Of a stretch of 64,000 nucleotides of DNA, positions 8,782-19,654 are shown in pieces (the first letter of the stretch is position 1; each line of letters opens with the position of its first letter). The position numbers were made by a program, and so were the translations under genes. This stretch comes from Parahoeflea alexandrii (GTDB lineage: Bacteria > Pseudomonadota > Alphaproteobacteria > Rhizobiales > Rhizobiaceae), in NCBI RefSeq assembly GCF_027214025.1, contig NZ_JAPWHB010000002.1, forward strand, positions 62,001-126,000, in the 5' to 3' direction. The notes under the pieces were generated by a model. It was not told the DNA's origin. It made no database searches and was given only the letters and a program-made list of their open reading frames with translations.

Positions 8782-11700
8782 TCAGCGCGAGACGAAGCAG
8801 CTGCCGCCCGCGGCCTTGTAGCGGCTGCAAAGCGCATTGGCCTGGTCCCGGGAGCCGGCGGGTATCCTGACCCGGTGAAACACGCCCTTGCCCGGAATGT
8901 CCGCGCGCTGGATGTCGACACCGAGCCCGCCCAGAACCGAACTGTAGCGGCTCGACAGGGTCCGCCAGGACGCCTGGGCGCCTTCCGCGGTCGGCTGGGA
9001 GGCGATCTGCACATAGTACCCACCGGGATTGGCAGCGGGCGCGGCGGTGGCAGGAGCCGAAGCAACGGCGACCGGCTCTGCGGCGGCGGGTGCCGCGGGC
9101 ACAGCGGGTGCGGCCGGCGCGGCGCCGACCCGACCCTCCTGGCTGACCGTCCCGACCACATTGACCGGCTGGTCCGCCGGACGGCCTTGCGGAACCGGCG
9201 CATTGGCCACGGGACGGATCAGCTGGGTCGTGACCACGCGCACCGGGGCAACGGTGCCCTCGGTCGCGGCAACATCCGTGCCTGCAGCCTGTTCCGGCTC
9301 TGACACGACGGTTTCTGCCGACGGCTGCGCCGCAACAGCCTCGGGAACCTGCCCCGGCTCAACGGAAAGCGCCGGTTCCGGTGCGGCTGCGGCCAGGGTC
9401 TGCGGAGCCGCTTCGGGGGCCGATGCCTCCGGCTCCGACACTTCCCGCGCCACGATGGAACCATCCGGCTTGACGATCATGGTGCGCACCTTGCGCGGTG
9501 ACACAACGGGGGCAGCGGCCGCATCCGGCGTGGCTTCGTCACCACCGCTGTCCGCCGACAGCCGTTCCTCGGATTTGACCGCGAAGTCCGATCGGCCTTC
9601 AAGCGGCAGGATTTCCGGATCGAGAGTCCGCTGAACCACATCCACCGGCTCTTCTGCAGAATTCACCAGCGCCGGCTGCCCGGGGGAAGCCCCCTCGCCG
9701 CCTGCGACACGGTCGTAGACCGCCTTGTCCTGGTTGGGTACGGTCACGCCACCCGGATTTTCGGGAAGAACCTTGACCGGATCCTTGTCTGCCCGGATGA
9801 TCCGCGGTCCGCCGTCAGCGGTGGTCTCATCACCCGACAGCATGCTCCAGCCAAATGCGGCAACGCCGGCCAGCAACGCCAGCCCCAGGACTGCGACAGC
9901 AAGAACCGGGCCTCGCGACCCGTTGTCAGTGCGCTCATCCCGGCCTGACATGTCCCCGGGGAACTCACCTTCTGCATGCATCGCATTGCCGGCACGCCCC
10001 GCAGCCGCGGTGGCAGCAAATCCGGACTGATCGACACCGGCGCCGAGCTCGCGTTCCAGCGCAATATAATCATCCGACATTTCATGGCCGCGCGAAGTGG
10101 TTGCAGCACGGCTCCAGTCTTCGGTTGAGCCAAAAGCGGCACCAGCAGCCTCAGCCGGATGTTCGTCCAAACCGGGCTCGTTGCGATCTATGATGTCGGC
10201 AAACTCGCGTTCGATCTCGGTCTCGTAATCCGGCTCGAACTGCTGAGGCTCGTCATGCACCAGCTCGGGAACATCGATATCGGTGACGATCTCGACCGTT
10301 TCGTCGGATTCGGAAATCAGCTCCGCATCGAAATAATAGTCCGACGAGGCGGAATGTGATCCTCCCGGCTGCACGAGGTGCTCGGTGGTGTCAAAGCCGT
10401 CAAGCCAGTCGTCCTGCTCCGGTTCTGTCGAAGCCCCCCCATTCGCAGACCCGTTGCCGGCCGCTCCCGTGACAGGCGCCGCTTCCGCAACCTGATCAAC
10501 ATCTTCCGGCACGAGACCGAGAAAGGCTTCGGCCAGTTCATCCCGCTGCACAGGCTGGACCGGTGCCGGACTGTGCGACAGCCAGTCATCAGCCTCGGAA
10601 ACCGGTTCCGCGGCTTGCGCCACCTCTACCTCGAGCGGTTCTGCCCAATCATCTTCAGAACCGTCGAAACTGTCTGCCAGCACCTGTTCGAGATCGAGTT
10701 CAAAATCATCATCGACATCCGCTTTTGCAACCGGCGGCTCCGCAGCACGTTCGGGCAGACTGATCATGTCGCCGAGTTCATCATCAAGCTCATCGGCTGC
10801 AGCTTCTTCGATACTGTCGAGAGACCAATCGGCAGTAGCCCCCCGCGATGCGCTGGCAGCTGATGCTGCCAGACTGCTGAACTCGACACCATCGTTGATC
10901 GCGGCAAGCAGTTCCTCGGCAGCGTCATCAAAAATTGCGACCTCGTCATCGAGCGACGCGTCATTGAGCGTATCCAGGGCGGTTTCGACATCAATATCGG
11001 CCACTTTATCGCGCGCATCGGCTTGCGCGGCGTCGCCGGTCTCGTAGTGATTTTCGCCGATTTCAACTTCCTGCTTGAATACATCGAGTTCGGTGGACAG
11101 ATATTCCTCGAAATCCAGCGCGGCCTCATCGCGATCGAAGTCAGACTGCGTTTCAGCCGTCAACACTGCGACATCGGCGCTTTCCGGGCCGAATGAAGGT
11201 TTCGAGCTCAGATCAAAGCGAACCATGTCGGCAAGAACTTCATCTCCCATATCAACCGCCGGCGCCATCGCGGACCCTGCTACTGTCTCAAGTCCAGCGG
11301 TATCCGCAACCGGTTCATGCGCCTGTCGAGTATCCACGCCCTCAGGCTCCGGACCATTCGCCGGTTCATCCAATACGAATTCATCCTGACCTGTATCCAG
11401 CGCCCATTGGCCGTCATCATCAAACGGCTCATCCGCAACCGGATCAGCATCCTGATCCGCCAGCTGATCTGCGCCCTGATCGACCGGGAATTCACTCTCG
11501 ATGGCCTTGAGCAAGGCATCGGACGACCGCCCCTCGACCGAAAGGAAATCGGCGCTATCGAGCGCCGGCACGTCGTCAACGGGAATTTCCGCCTGGACAT
11601 CGTAAGGATCGTCATGCTCAGCATCAGGAAGCAACTGCTCGGGCTCCTGATCAAAGACCGTGTCCGCCAGCACGGCATCGAGCGCTTCGTCGGCCTCTAT

Positions 11701-11919
11701 CCGGTCCAGTTCGTCGATGGAAGGCGCCTGCGGCACGTCGAGCTCGCGCATCAACTCCGCCTCGAGGTCGAATTCACTCGACTCCGCGGATTCGTCGGCC
11801 TTCACCGTATCCTCGGATGGCCGCTCGTAACCGATGATCCTGGCAAGTTCCGCCAAAGGATCATCGATTTCGGCATCCGGATGCGGGGACCGGGCGTTGT
11901 TATCGAATTGATCAGCCAT
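8782..11919 (-). CDS. Very large acidic SPOR-domain membrane protein
   Basis: A 1045-residue protein with one membrane segment near residues 664-690 (GPVLAVAVLGLALLAGVAAFGW) and a C-terminal SPOR domain (about 969-1045, beginning GGYYVQIASQPTAEGAQASW). SPOR domains bind glycan strands lacking stem peptides at the division septum. The first 660 or so residues, predicted cytoplasmic, are highly acidic (many D, E) with low sequence complexity. The periplasmic linker is rich in Ala, Pro and Val. SPOR genes upstream of nagZ are common in rhizobia, though many of these proteins are shorter. A role in cell-envelope division or polar growth is inferred; the acidic region has no known function. Confidence 0.88.
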   Translation of the reverse strand: MADQFDNNARSPHPDAEIDDPLAELARIIGYERPSEDTVKADESAESSEFDLEAELMRELDVPQAPSIDELDRIEADEALDAVLADTVFDQEPEQLLPDAEHDDPYDVQAEIPVDDVPALDSADFLSVEGRSSDALLKAIESEFPVDQGADQLADQDADPVADEPFDDDGQWALDTGQDEFVLDEPANGPEPEGVDTRQAHEPVADTAGLETVAGSAMAPAVDMGDEVLADMVRFDLSSKPSFGPESADVAVLTAETQSDFDRDEAALDFEEYLSTELDVFKQEVEIGENHYETGDAAQADARDKVADIDVETALDTLNDASLDDEVAIFDDAAEELLAAINDGVEFSSLAASAASASRGATADWSLDSIEEAAADELDDELGDMISLPERAAEPPVAKADVDDDFELDLEQVLADSFDGSEDDWAEPLEVEVAQAAEPVSEADDWLSHSPAPVQPVQRDELAEAFLGLVPEDVDQVAEAAPVTGAAGNGSANGGASTEPEQDDWLDGFDTTEHLVQPGGSHSASSDYYFDAELISESDETVEIVTDIDVPELVHDEPQQFEPDYETEIEREFADIIDRNEPGLDEHPAEAAGAAFGSTEDWSRAATTSRGHEMSDDYIALERELGAGVDQSGFAATAAAGRAGNAMHAEGEFPGDMSGRDERTDNGSRGPVLAVAVLGLALLAGVAAFGWSMLSGDETTADGGPRIIRADKDPVKVLPENPGGVTVPNQDKAVYDRVAGGEGASPGQPALVNSAEEPVDVVQRTLDPEILPLEGRSDFAVKSEERLSADSGGDEATPDAAAAPVVSPRKVRTMIVKPDGSIVAREVSEPEASAPEAAPQTLAAAAPEPALSVEPGQVPEAVAAQPSAETVVSEPEQAAGTDVAATEGTVAPVRVVTTQLIRPVANAPVPQGRPADQPVNVVGTVSQEGRVGAAPAAPAVPAAPAAAEPVAVASAPATAAPAANPGGYYVQIASQPTAEGAQASWRTLSSRYSSVLGGLGVDIQRADIPGKGVFHRVRIPAGSRDQANALCSRYKAAGGSCFVSR

Positions 11920-11979
11920 GCATCACTCACATACTCTCGCACACTCTACTGCCAGAGCAATGTGGGGAAAAGGTGTCGT

Positions 11980-13740
11980 TCAGCGCATTTCTTCGGGTGC
12001 ATCGGTCCCGGTAATCGCGAGACCTGACTTCAACACCGACGCTACTGCGTACACCAGACCCAACCTGGCAATTGTCGATTGTCTGTTTTTATCATTAACA
12101 AACCGCAAACCCGGCTCATCACGACCCTTGTTCCAGTGCGCATGCAGCAGGCTGGCAAGCTCATAGAGATAGAATGCCACCCTGTGCGGCTCCTGTCCGG
12201 AGGCCGCGGCCTCGATCATCCGGGGGTATTCGCCGAGTTTGGCAATCAGCGCCAGTTCACTCTCGTGGGCGAGATCCGACAGATCGGCGGAGGCAAGCGT
12301 TTCGGGCGAAAGGTCGAGATCCGGGAAGGTTTCGACGGCCTGCCGCATCACCGAAGCGCAGCGCGCATGGGCATATTGCACGTAAAAGACCGGGTTGTCT
12401 TTGGAATGCTCGGTGACCTTGGCGAAATCGAAGTCGAGCGATTCAGAGCTCTTGCGGTAAAGCATCATGAAGCGCACCGAATCGACGCCCACCTCGTCGA
12501 CCACGTCGCGAAGCGTGACGAAATCGCCCGACCGCTTGGACATGCGCACCGGCTCGCCGTTGCGGTAGATCTTGACCAGCTGGCAAAGCAGCACCGTCAG
12601 CTTCGCTTCACCCGCCGAAACCGCCTTGGCGACCGCCTCGAGCCGCTTGATGTAGCCGCCATGGTCGGCGCCCAGCACATAGATCATCTCGCTGAAGCCA
12701 CGTTCGAACTTGTCGCGGAAATAGGCAACATCGGCGGCAAAGTAGGTGTAGCTGCCATCCGACTTGATCAGCGGCCGGTCGATATCGTCGCCGACTTCGG
12801 TCGAGCGGAACAATGTCTGTTCGCGATCTTCCCAGTCTTCCGGCGACTGGCCCTTCGGCGGCGGCAGCTTGCCCTTGTAGACATGGCCCTTGAAGGTGAG
12901 GTCATTGATGGCGTTGCGGATGGCGCGTTCGCCATCGGCATGCAGGCTGCGCTCGGAAAAGAACACATCGTGCTCGACATTGAGCGCCTTCAGATCGGAG
13001 CGGATCATGTCCATCATCGCATCGATCGTGCGGTCCTTGATCAGGGCCATCCGCTCGGCTTCCGGCATCGTCCTGAGCGAGGTGCCGAACTCGTCGGCCA
13101 GCTTCTGTCCGACCGGAACAAGGTAATCCCCGGGATAGAGCCCTGCCGGGATTTCACCGATGTCCTCGCCCAGCGCCTCGCGGTATCTCAGATAGACCGA
13201 CTTCGCCAGCACGTCGATCTGCGAGCCGGCGTCATTGATGTAGTATTCCTTGGTCACCTGGTAGCCGGCAAACCCCATCAGGTTGGCCAGCGCATCGCCG
13301 ACAACCGCACCGCGGCAATGGCCCACATGCATCGGCCCGGTCGGGTTCGCGGACACATATTCGACATTGACCTTGCGGTCCGCACCCAGGGTGGACCGGC
13401 CGTAGTCGGCGCCTTCGCGGATGATCGTCGACACCAGCCGGCGCCAGAACGCCGCTGTCAGCCTGAAATTGAGAAAGCCGGGACCGGCCACGCTTGTCTC
13501 CGACACGTCGGCGTCGCCTGCGAACTGGGCCGCGATCATGTCCGCCAGCGCCCGCGGATTCATGCCCAGCGGCTTGGCCAGCACCATCGCCGCATTGGTC
13601 GAGATATCGCCATGCGCCGGATCCCGCGGCGGCTCGACGGTCAATCGCTCGAAGCTGACTTCGCCGCCCCTGTCCCTGACCACATCAAGCGCCTCGACGG
13701 CCTGCTTGATTCTGTTTTCGAAGTCCTTGAACACATTCAT
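11980..13740 (-). CDS. argS: Arginine--tRNA ligase
   Basis: Class I synthetase that charges tRNA-Arg. The HIGH-type motif appears as [14 protein letters not shown] and the KMSKS-type region as [11 protein letters not shown]. The C-terminal anticodon-binding domain ends with [21 protein letters not shown] chose the ATG at 13740 ([11 protein letters not shown]), giving 586 residues, the usual family length; a longer frame opens at 13794 but adds an unconserved Arg/Pro leader. It is 66 bp downstream of dgt and 60 bp upstream of the SPOR gene. Confidence 0.97.
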   Translation of the reverse strand: MNVFKDFENRIKQAVEALDVVRDRGGEVSFERLTVEPPRDPAHGDISTNAAMVLAKPLGMNPRALADMIAAQFAGDADVSETSVAGPGFLNFRLTAAFWRRLVSTIIREGADYGRSTLGADRKVNVEYVSANPTGPMHVGHCRGAVVGDALANLMGFAGYQVTKEYYINDAGSQIDVLAKSVYLRYREALGEDIGEIPAGLYPGDYLVPVGQKLADEFGTSLRTMPEAERMALIKDRTIDAMMDMIRSDLKALNVEHDVFFSERSLHADGERAIRNAINDLTFKGHVYKGKLPPPKGQSPEDWEDREQTLFRSTEVGDDIDRPLIKSDGSYTYFAADVAYFRDKFERGFSEMIYVLGADHGGYIKRLEAVAKAVSAGEAKLTVLLCQLVKIYRNGEPVRMSKRSGDFVTLRDVVDEVGVDSVRFMMLYRKSSESLDFDFAKVTEHSKDNPVFYVQYAHARCASVMRQAVETFPDLDLSPETLASADLSDLAHESELALIAKLGEYPRMIEAAASGQEPHRVAFYLYELASLLHAHWNKGRDEPGLRFVNDKNRQSTIARLGLVYAVASVLKSGLAITGTDAPEEMR

Positions 13741-13806
13741 GGCTAAAGTCCGGATATGACGGAGAAACGGGGGCGAAACGGCTGCCCGCCCCAAGGTGAG
13801 CGCTGC

Positions 13807-15012
13807 CTATCGCAATTCCGGCGTATCGTCAAACAAGCGCCGGTGCGCCGCGATCGCGTAGGTGTCGGTCATTCCCGCGAGGTAATCCCTGACCTTCCGC
13901 GCCCGCTTGTCCACGGCCATCTCCTCGATCCCCGCGTGCCGGTGCTTCTCCCCCATGGCCGATGGATCTGCCATGAAGGCCGCGAACAGGTCACGGACGA
14001 TGCGGGTGGCCGACGCCCTCACCCGCATCACGTCGGGATGCCGGTACAAATGACGGTACAGGAACGCCTTGATGTGCCGGTCGGCCTCGACGAATTCTTG
14101 TGAGAAATGCGCCATCGTCCGGCCCGCGTGACGCACGTCGTCGGCCGTTTGCGGCTTGATCTCCTTGATATGCGCCTGGGTGACCGCGATCACGTCCTCG
14201 ACCATCCGGGTGATCTGCCGCCGCATCACCTCGTGGATCAGCCGCGGCTCTTCAAGACCGGGATACCGGTCCCGGACCTCGGCAAGCAAACGCGAAATCA
14301 GCGGCAGCTCTTCCAGCATTTCCAGCGTGATCAGGCCGGACCGCAGACCGTCGTCAATGTCATGGGTGTTGTAGGCAATATCATCGGCGATCGCCGCAAC
14401 CTGGGATTCGAGGCTCGAATGGGTCGCAATCCACAGGTCGTGAGCGGCATTGTACTGCGCGATCGGCTCCGGCACCGGCTTGCTGCCCTGCCCGGTCAGC
14501 GGTCCGTTGTGCTTGACCAGCCCCTCGAGCGTCTCCCAGGTAAGGTTGAGCCCGTCGAAGTCGGCGTAGCGTTGCTCGAGCTTGGTGACGATGCGCAGCG
14601 ACTGTGCGTTGTGATCGAAACCGCCAGCATCCGCCATCAGTTCATCGAGCGCCTCTTCCCCGGTATGGCCGAACGGCGTGTGGCCGAAATCATGCACCAG
14701 CGCCACGCCCTCGGCCAGATCCTCATCGAGCTTCAGCGCTCGTGCAAGAGCACGCGCGATCTGCGCCACCTCGATCGTATGGGTCAGCCGGGTGCGGTAG
14801 TGATCGCCCTCGTGGGCGACGAACACCTGGGTCTTGTGCTTGAGCCGCCTGAACGCGGTGGTGTGGATGATCCGGTCGCGGTCGCGCTGAAACTCCGAGC
14901 GGGTCGGGCTCACCGGTTCGGCAAACAGCCGGCCGCGGCTCGACCACGGATCAACCGCCCAGGGCGCACGCGCCGTGGTTCCGAACCCCAGTTGCTCGAT
15001 GTCAATTTCCAT
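13807..15012 (-). CDS. dgt: Deoxyguanosinetriphosphate triphosphohydrolase-like protein
   Basis: HD-domain dNTP triphosphohydrolase, thought to adjust dNTP pools. The N-terminal [26 protein letters not shown] block and the metal-binding HD pair in [16 protein letters not shown] are characteristic. The ATG at 15012 ([11 protein letters not shown]) matches the usual rhizobial start and gives 401 residues; an upstream ATG at 15036 is also possible. It is divergent from erpA across about 140 bp and co-directional with argS. Confidence 0.93.
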   Translation of the reverse strand: MEIDIEQLGFGTTARAPWAVDPWSSRGRLFAEPVSPTRSEFQRDRDRIIHTTAFRRLKHKTQVFVAHEGDHYRTRLTHTIEVAQIARALARALKLDEDLAEGVALVHDFGHTPFGHTGEEALDELMADAGGFDHNAQSLRIVTKLEQRYADFDGLNLTWETLEGLVKHNGPLTGQGSKPVPEPIAQYNAAHDLWIATHSSLESQVAAIADDIAYNTHDIDDGLRSGLITLEMLEELPLISRLLAEVRDRYPGLEEPRLIHEVMRRQITRMVEDVIAVTQAHIKEIKPQTADDVRHAGRTMAHFSQEFVEADRHIKAFLYRHLYRHPDVMRVRASATRIVRDLFAAFMADPSAMGEKHRHAGIEEMAVDKRARKVRDYLAGMTDTYAIAAHRRLFDDTPELR

Positions 15013-15151
15013 GCCTATCCCGTCAACAGGCGCCAATCAGATCCCGACTCAGTCCGTCCAAGCATTGACGCCGGGCCAGCGCCTTCATACCTATAGAGCA
15101 ACTGATTTGAAACCTGTCTCTTCCGGACCTTGACCCCGGCAAGGAGGTACC

Positions 15152-15487
15152 ATGACTGAAAACGCAACCGTCACGCTCTCGGAATCCGCCGCCCGCAGGA
15201 TCAGGGAAATCGTTTCCGCCGAAGCCGGCAAATCCGCTCTTCGGGTTTCCGTCGAAGGCGGCGGATGTTCCGGCTTTTCCTACAAGTTCGACCTCGCCGA
15301 CCAGCCCGCCGAAGATGACATCGTGCTTGAAAAGGACGACGCAAAGGTGCTTATCGACCAGGTCTCGCTCGTCTACATGGCCGGATCGGAAATCGATTTC
15401 GTCGACAATCTGATGGGCCAGGCTTTCCAGATCAGGAACCCGAACGCCGTCGCCTCCTGCGGCTGCGGCACAAGCTTTTCAGTCTGA
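15152..15487 (+). CDS. erpA: Iron-sulfur cluster insertion protein ErpA
   Basis: A-type carrier that delivers Fe-S clusters to apoproteins. The three cluster-ligand cysteines are visible in GGGCSGFSY and near the C-terminus in SCGCGTSF. Its 111-residue length is typical. A strong ribosome site (AAGGAGGT) precedes the ATG. It is divergent from dgt and followed 55 bp later by xthA. Choosing ErpA rather than IscA/SufA rests on general similarity and on isolation from isc/suf genes. Confidence 0.9.
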   Translation: MTENATVTLSESAARRIREIVSAEAGKSALRVSVEGGGCSGFSYKFDLADQPAEDDIVLEKDDAKVLIDQVSLVYMAGSEIDFVDNLMGQAFQIRNPNAVASCGCGTSFSV

Positions 15488-15542
15488 CCAGTCAAGTCTT
15501 GCCCGCCATGGATCCGCGCCCGAGCGGATCGTCTGTTGAAGG

Positions 15543-16334
15543 ATGACCGCCTTGAAAATCGCCACCTGGAACATCAATGGCGTCAAGGCGCGGATCGACA
15601 ACCTGCAGGCATGGCTGAAGGAGAGCGATCCGGACATCGCCTGTCTGCAGGAAATCAAGTCGGTCGACGAGGGTTTTCCGCGGCTCGAGATCGAAGCGCT
15701 CGGCTACCACGTTGAAACTCATGGCCAGAAGGGCTTCAACGGTGTTGCCATCCTGTCGAAGAAAAGCCCCGACGAGGTCAATCGCGGCCTGCCCGGCGAC
15801 GACGATGATGAACAGGCCCGTTTCATCGAGGCGGTGTTCTCGGTCGATGGCGGTGTGCTGCGCGTCGTCTCGCTGTATCTGCCCAACGGCAATCCCGTCG
15901 ATACGCCGAAATTTCCCTACAAGCTCTCCTGGATGGAACGGCTGCAAACCTTCGCCAGGGACCGGCTGGCGCTGGAGGAACCGCTGGTGCTCGCCGGCGA
16001 CTACAATGTCATCCCCGAGCCCGTCGACTGCCACGACCCGAAAGTCTGGGAAGGCGACGCACTGTTCCGTCCCGAATCCCGCAACGCCTTCAGAAAACTC
16101 GAAAATCTTGGCTTCACCGACGCGTTGCGTGCGGTCAACGACGCCCCGGAAACCTACACATTCTGGGATTATCAGGCAGGCGCCTGGCCGAAGAACAACG
16201 GCATCCGCATCGACCATCTGATGCTCTCGCCCGAGGCCGCAAGCCTTCTGCAATCGGCAACCGTGGAAAAACACGTCCGCGGCTGGGAAAAACCGTCGGA
16301 CCATGTCCCGGTGGCGATCCAGCTCGACCTCTGA
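15543..16334 (+). CDS. xthA: Exodeoxyribonuclease III
   Basis: AP endonuclease and 3'-5' exonuclease of base-excision repair. The 263-residue protein begins with the diagnostic KIATWNINGVKARIDNL and continues with CLQEIKSVDEGFP (metal-binding Glu), HGQKGFNGVAILSK, LAGDYNVIPEPVDCHDP and GIRIDHLMLS, closing with the catalytic His block EKPSDHVPV. Every XthA motif is present. The ATG lies 55 bp after erpA. Confidence 0.96.
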   Translation: MTALKIATWNINGVKARIDNLQAWLKESDPDIACLQEIKSVDEGFPRLEIEALGYHVETHGQKGFNGVAILSKKSPDEVNRGLPGDDDDEQARFIEAVFSVDGGVLRVVSLYLPNGNPVDTPKFPYKLSWMERLQTFARDRLALEEPLVLAGDYNVIPEPVDCHDPKVWEGDALFRPESRNAFRKLENLGFTDALRAVNDAPETYTFWDYQAGAWPKNNGIRIDHLMLSPEAASLLQSATVEKHVRGWEKPSDHVPVAIQLDL

Positions 16335-16414
16335 TCGCCACCGCCAACGGCGCGGTTCGCGCCCGTGGGCTCGCCAAGCTTGCCAAAGACCCGCAGTGGG
16401 TGCATTATTCACCT

Positions 16415-16702
16415 ATGAAACTTGCGCCGCCTTATCGACTGGCATTGAGCATCGGTTTTCTGACCGTGGCGTTTCTTGCGGGTTCGCCCGCTTTCGCCGG
16501 ACAGGATTGCGAGTGCTTGGGCAATGGCAAGAGGGTCAAGGAAGGCGGTGTGATCTGCCTGCAGATCGGCTCATCCCAGCGCTATCTCGCGCGCTGCGAA
16601 CGCAATCTCAACAATACCAGCTGGAAGAAGATTTCGGACGGATGTCCGGTGTCTCAAATGTCGCCGTGGACTTCAAGACCGCCGGCTCCGGCACACGGCT
16701 GA
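16415..16702 (+). CDS. Small secreted cysteine-containing protein, unknown function
   Basis: A 95-residue protein starting MKLAPPYRLALSIGFL (an ATG at 16400 would add five residues). It has a Sec signal peptide with probable cleavage after AFA (SPAFA/GQDCE). The mature part has five cysteines (DCEC, VICL, ARCE, DGCP) and the phrase NLNNTSWK. I recall similar small proteins in other rhizobia, with no assigned role. The odd cysteine number allows two disulfides plus one free thiol. Confidence 0.7.
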   Translation: MKLAPPYRLALSIGFLTVAFLAGSPAFAGQDCECLGNGKRVKEGGVICLQIGSSQRYLARCERNLNNTSWKKISDGCPVSQMSPWTSRPPAPAHG

Positions 16703-16767
16703 TTCCCCGCACCACTGACAGCCAGCCTGCACCGGAATGCAAAAACTCCGGATAATCCGACGGCTTG

Positions 16768-17565
16768 TCAGTTCAGGCCCTTGGCCAGCATATCCTGGGC
16801 CAGCGCGATGGCTGTGCGCCGGTCGGCTTCCCCAGCCAGCGAGAAGGCGCGCTCCTGCATTGCCTGGATCCAGGCCTTGTCGGAAGCCGGTGACCGTTCA
16901 AGCGCGGTGGTCATGAAGGCAAGCCCGCGCACGGTCTGGCCTTCCTCGAACACCACGTTGCCGAGCACCGCTGCGGCGGCGGGATGGCCGCTGACCCGGG
17001 CCCGGTTCAGCCATTTCTTCGCCTGCTGGATGTCGTTGGCGCCGCCCTCACCCTGGAGGATCATGCGGCCCAGCCGGTATTGCGCTTCCGGCACGCCGAA
17101 GGCTGATGCGGCCTGAAAATACAATTGCCGCGCAGCACCCAGATTGGCCTTGATCGGGCTGCCGGGAATACCCTTCTGATAATAGGTCGCCAGCGACAAC
17201 AGCGCGTTGACGAAATAGCCGGTGTCCTGCGACCCCGGCTCGACGCCCTGGCGGGCTATATCATCATAGATCTTGAAGGCTTCGTAGTCGTTCTCGACCA
17301 CGCCGTCGCCATAGGCGTACATGTTGGCAAGCGCCCAGCGCGCGCCGGGATGACCCTTTTCGGCGGCATATTTGTAGGCTTCGACGGCCTCGTCCTTGCG
17401 ACCCTTCTTGTAGGCGGAAAAACCGAACTTGAACAAATCGAAGGGACCGGATTCGCGGGTGACGCCCGCATTGGGATCCAACGCAAAGGCCTGGCCGCCG
17501 CAGCCAACGGCCACGGCAAGCACTAGACCAAAAAGACCCGTCCGGGTGCGACTAGATGTCTGCAT
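16768..17565 (-). CDS. exoR: Periplasmic regulator ExoR (Sel1 repeats)
   Basis: ExoR is the periplasmic brake on the ExoS/ChvI two-component system, which controls succinoglycan production, motility and the acid/symbiotic switch in rhizobia. The product closely follows Sinorhizobium ExoR: an export signal, then [40 protein letters not shown], and [15 protein letters not shown], with several Sel1-type repeats. I chose ATG at 17565 ([10 protein letters not shown]), giving 265 residues against about 268 in S. meliloti; the longer frame from 17727 lies inside ilvD. The start overlaps the end of ilvD by 14 bases, suggesting read-through transcription. Degradation of ExoR on acidification is known from relatives, not shown here. 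Confidence 0.93.
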   Translation of the reverse strand: MQTSSRTRTGLFGLVLAVAVGCGGQAFALDPNAGVTRESGPFDLFKFGFSAYKKGRKDEAVEAYKYAAEKGHPGARWALANMYAYGDGVVENDYEAFKIYDDIARQGVEPGSQDTGYFVNALLSLATYYQKGIPGSPIKANLGAARQLYFQAASAFGVPEAQYRLGRMILQGEGGANDIQQAKKWLNRARVSGHPAAAAVLGNVVFEEGQTVRGLAFMTTALERSPASDKAWIQAMQERAFSLAGEADRRTAIALAQDMLAKGLN

Positions 17566-19276
17566 AGCAGTGTTTTTCTTTCGCTCCGCCCGGATGGGTA
17601 ACCGCGCCGTAGCGCGCCGACCCCACCGTCTGGGCGTATTTCCACAGCGCGCCCGATGCGTAATCGGTCTCGCGCGCCGTCCATTTTTCCTTGCGCGCAG
17701 CCAGTTCCTCGTCGGACAGCTGCACATTCAATGTGCCGGCAACGGCATCGATCTCGATGATGTCGCCATCCTGCAACAGGCCGATCGGCCCGCCTTCTGC
17801 GGCTTCCGGGCCAACATGGCCGATGCAGAAACCGCGGGTTGCGCCGGAGAACCGGCCGTCGGTGATCAGCGCAACCTTGTCGCCCATGCCCTGGCCGTAA
17901 AGCGCCGCGGTGGTCGACAGCATTTCGCGCATGCCCGGACCACCCTTGGGGCCCTCGTAGCGGATCACCAGAACTTCGCCTTCCTTGTACGTGCGATTTG
18001 TGACCGCATTGAAGCAGTCTTCCTCGGAATCGAAACACCGGGCCGGGCCGGTGAATTTCAGCTTCGACATGCCCGCAACCTTCACGATGGCACCGTCTTC
18101 GGCCAGGTTGCCCTTCAGGCCAACGACACCGCCGGTCACCGTGATCGGCTTGTTGGCCGGGTGCACCACGTCCTGCTCGTCATTCCAGCGGACATGCTCC
18201 ATGTTTTCAGCCAGCGTCCGCCCGGTCACGGTCATGCAGTCGCCGTGAAGATAGCCATGCTCGAGCATGGTCTTCATCAGCACCGGAATGCCGCCGGCCT
18301 CGAACATGTCCTTGGCGACATACTTGCCGCCCGGCTTCAGGTTGGCGATGTAGGGTGTGCGTTCGAAAATCTTGGCGACGTCGAACAGATCGAACTCGAT
18401 GCCGCATTCATGCGCGAGCGCCGGCAGGTGCAGCGCCGCGTTGGTCGATCCGCCGGTTGCCGAAACCACCGCCGCGGCGTTCTCAAGCGACTTCCGGGTG
18501 ACGATGTCGCGCGGCCGGATCTGCTTGGCGACCAGTTCCATCACCTTCTCGCCCGCCGCATAGCAGAACTTGTCGCGCATGTCGTAGGCCGCCGGCGCAC
18601 CACAGGAATAGGGCAGCGCCAGTCCGATCGCCTCGGCCACCGTTGCCATTGTGTTTGCGGTGAATTGCGCGCCGCAGGAGCCGGCCGAGGGGCAAGCGGC
18701 CTGTTCGATCTCGAGCAGGTCCTCGTCCGAAATGTCGCCGACCGAATGCTGGCCGACGGCTTCAAAGACGTCCTGGATCGTGATCTGCCGGCCGCGGTAG
18801 CTGCCGGGAAGGATCGATCCGCCATAAAGAAAGATCGAGGGCACGTTGAGACGGACCATCGACATCATCATGCCCGGCAGCGACTTGTCGCAGCCGGCCA
18901 GCCCGACAATGGCGTCGTAGCAATGGCCGCGCATGGTCAGCTCAACCGAATCGGCAATCAGGTCACGGCTGGCCAGCGACGCCTTCATGCCCTGGTGGCC
19001 CATGGCGATGCCATCGGTCACGGTAATCGTGCAGAACTCGCGCGGCGTGCCCTTGCCGGCGGCGACGCCCTTCTTGACGATCTGCGCCTGGCGCATCAGC
19101 GAAATATTGCACGGCGCCGCTTCGTTCCAGCAGGACGCCACTCCGACCAGCGGCTGGGCAATCTCCTCGCTCGACAGTCCCATCGCGTACAGGAAAGAGC
19201 GGTGCGGAGCACGCTCCGGCCCAACCGTCGTGTAACGGCTTGGAAGTTTGGACTTGTCGAATGGTGTGGCGCTCAT
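17552..19276 (-). CDS. ilvD: Dihydroxy-acid dehydratase
   Basis: Dehydrates 2,3-dihydroxy-acids in valine, isoleucine and pantothenate synthesis using an iron-sulfur cluster. Cluster cysteines lie in [10 protein letters not shown] and [11 protein letters not shown]. The C-terminal block [19 protein letters not shown] is typical. Its 574 residues match the shorter family branch. The last codons overlap the start of exoR. ilvA (49376) is the other branched-chain gene in the window but is far away. Confidence 0.97.
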   Translation of the reverse strand: MSATPFDKSKLPSRYTTVGPERAPHRSFLYAMGLSSEEIAQPLVGVASCWNEAAPCNISLMRQAQIVKKGVAAGKGTPREFCTITVTDGIAMGHQGMKASLASRDLIADSVELTMRGHCYDAIVGLAGCDKSLPGMMMSMVRLNVPSIFLYGGSILPGSYRGRQITIQDVFEAVGQHSVGDISDEDLLEIEQAACPSAGSCGAQFTANTMATVAEAIGLALPYSCGAPAAYDMRDKFCYAAGEKVMELVAKQIRPRDIVTRKSLENAAAVVSATGGSTNAALHLPALAHECGIEFDLFDVAKIFERTPYIANLKPGGKYVAKDMFEAGGIPVLMKTMLEHGYLHGDCMTVTGRTLAENMEHVRWNDEQDVVHPANKPITVTGGVVGLKGNLAEDGAIVKVAGMSKLKFTGPARCFDSEEDCFNAVTNRTYKEGEVLVIRYEGPKGGPGMREMLSTTAALYGQGMGDKVALITDGRFSGATRGFCIGHVGPEAAEGGPIGLLQDGDIIEIDAVAGTLNVQLSDEELAARKEKWTARETDYASGALWKYAQTVGSARYGAVTHPGGAKEKHCYADI

Positions 19277-19654
19277 GAAATCCTCAGACGCGTCTGGCCT
19301 CGTTGACCGAGCCGCGGGGCTGGACCGATGCCTTGCCCTGCGCCCCGTTTGTGGCGGGAAATGGGCACAACAAGCCCCCGGAATTTCATAGCAGATGCTT
19401 TGAAAAAATGTGTTGCGGATTCGTCACAATTCGTGATCTCCGTCATCCCGATGCTCGGGAATATGCCCGGATTACAATGAAAAGCGGCCCGACCGGAGCA
19501 GCCAGCAGGCCCGGCAAGCCAAATCGTTCGGCGATCACCCGGCACCAACAATCGCCCGGCAAACGAAGAAAGGCGGCCCGTTCTGCCGGACCGCCTTTCT
19601 GGTGTGCTGGATTACGTTGATCTCAGCCCGCGCTGACCTCAACCGGGCATGATA
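19277..19654. other. Intergenic region between ilvD and valS
   Basis: 378 bp between the ilvD start and the valS stop. It holds the valS terminator hairpin (19569-19600) and, next to ilvD, presumably the ilvD promoter. I see no convincing gene or leader-peptide attenuator in it. Confidence 0.6.
19569..19600 (-). terminator. Rho-independent terminator of valS
   Basis: AAAGGCGG (19569-19576) pairs with CCGCCTTT (19591-19598), with an inner CCG/CGG pairing. On the minus strand the hairpin runs into CTTTCTTCG, just past the valS stop. Confidence 0.75.

Noticed and set aside
12079-13746. 555-codon open frame on the plus strand
   Set aside because: Antisense shadow of argS with no recognisable domain.
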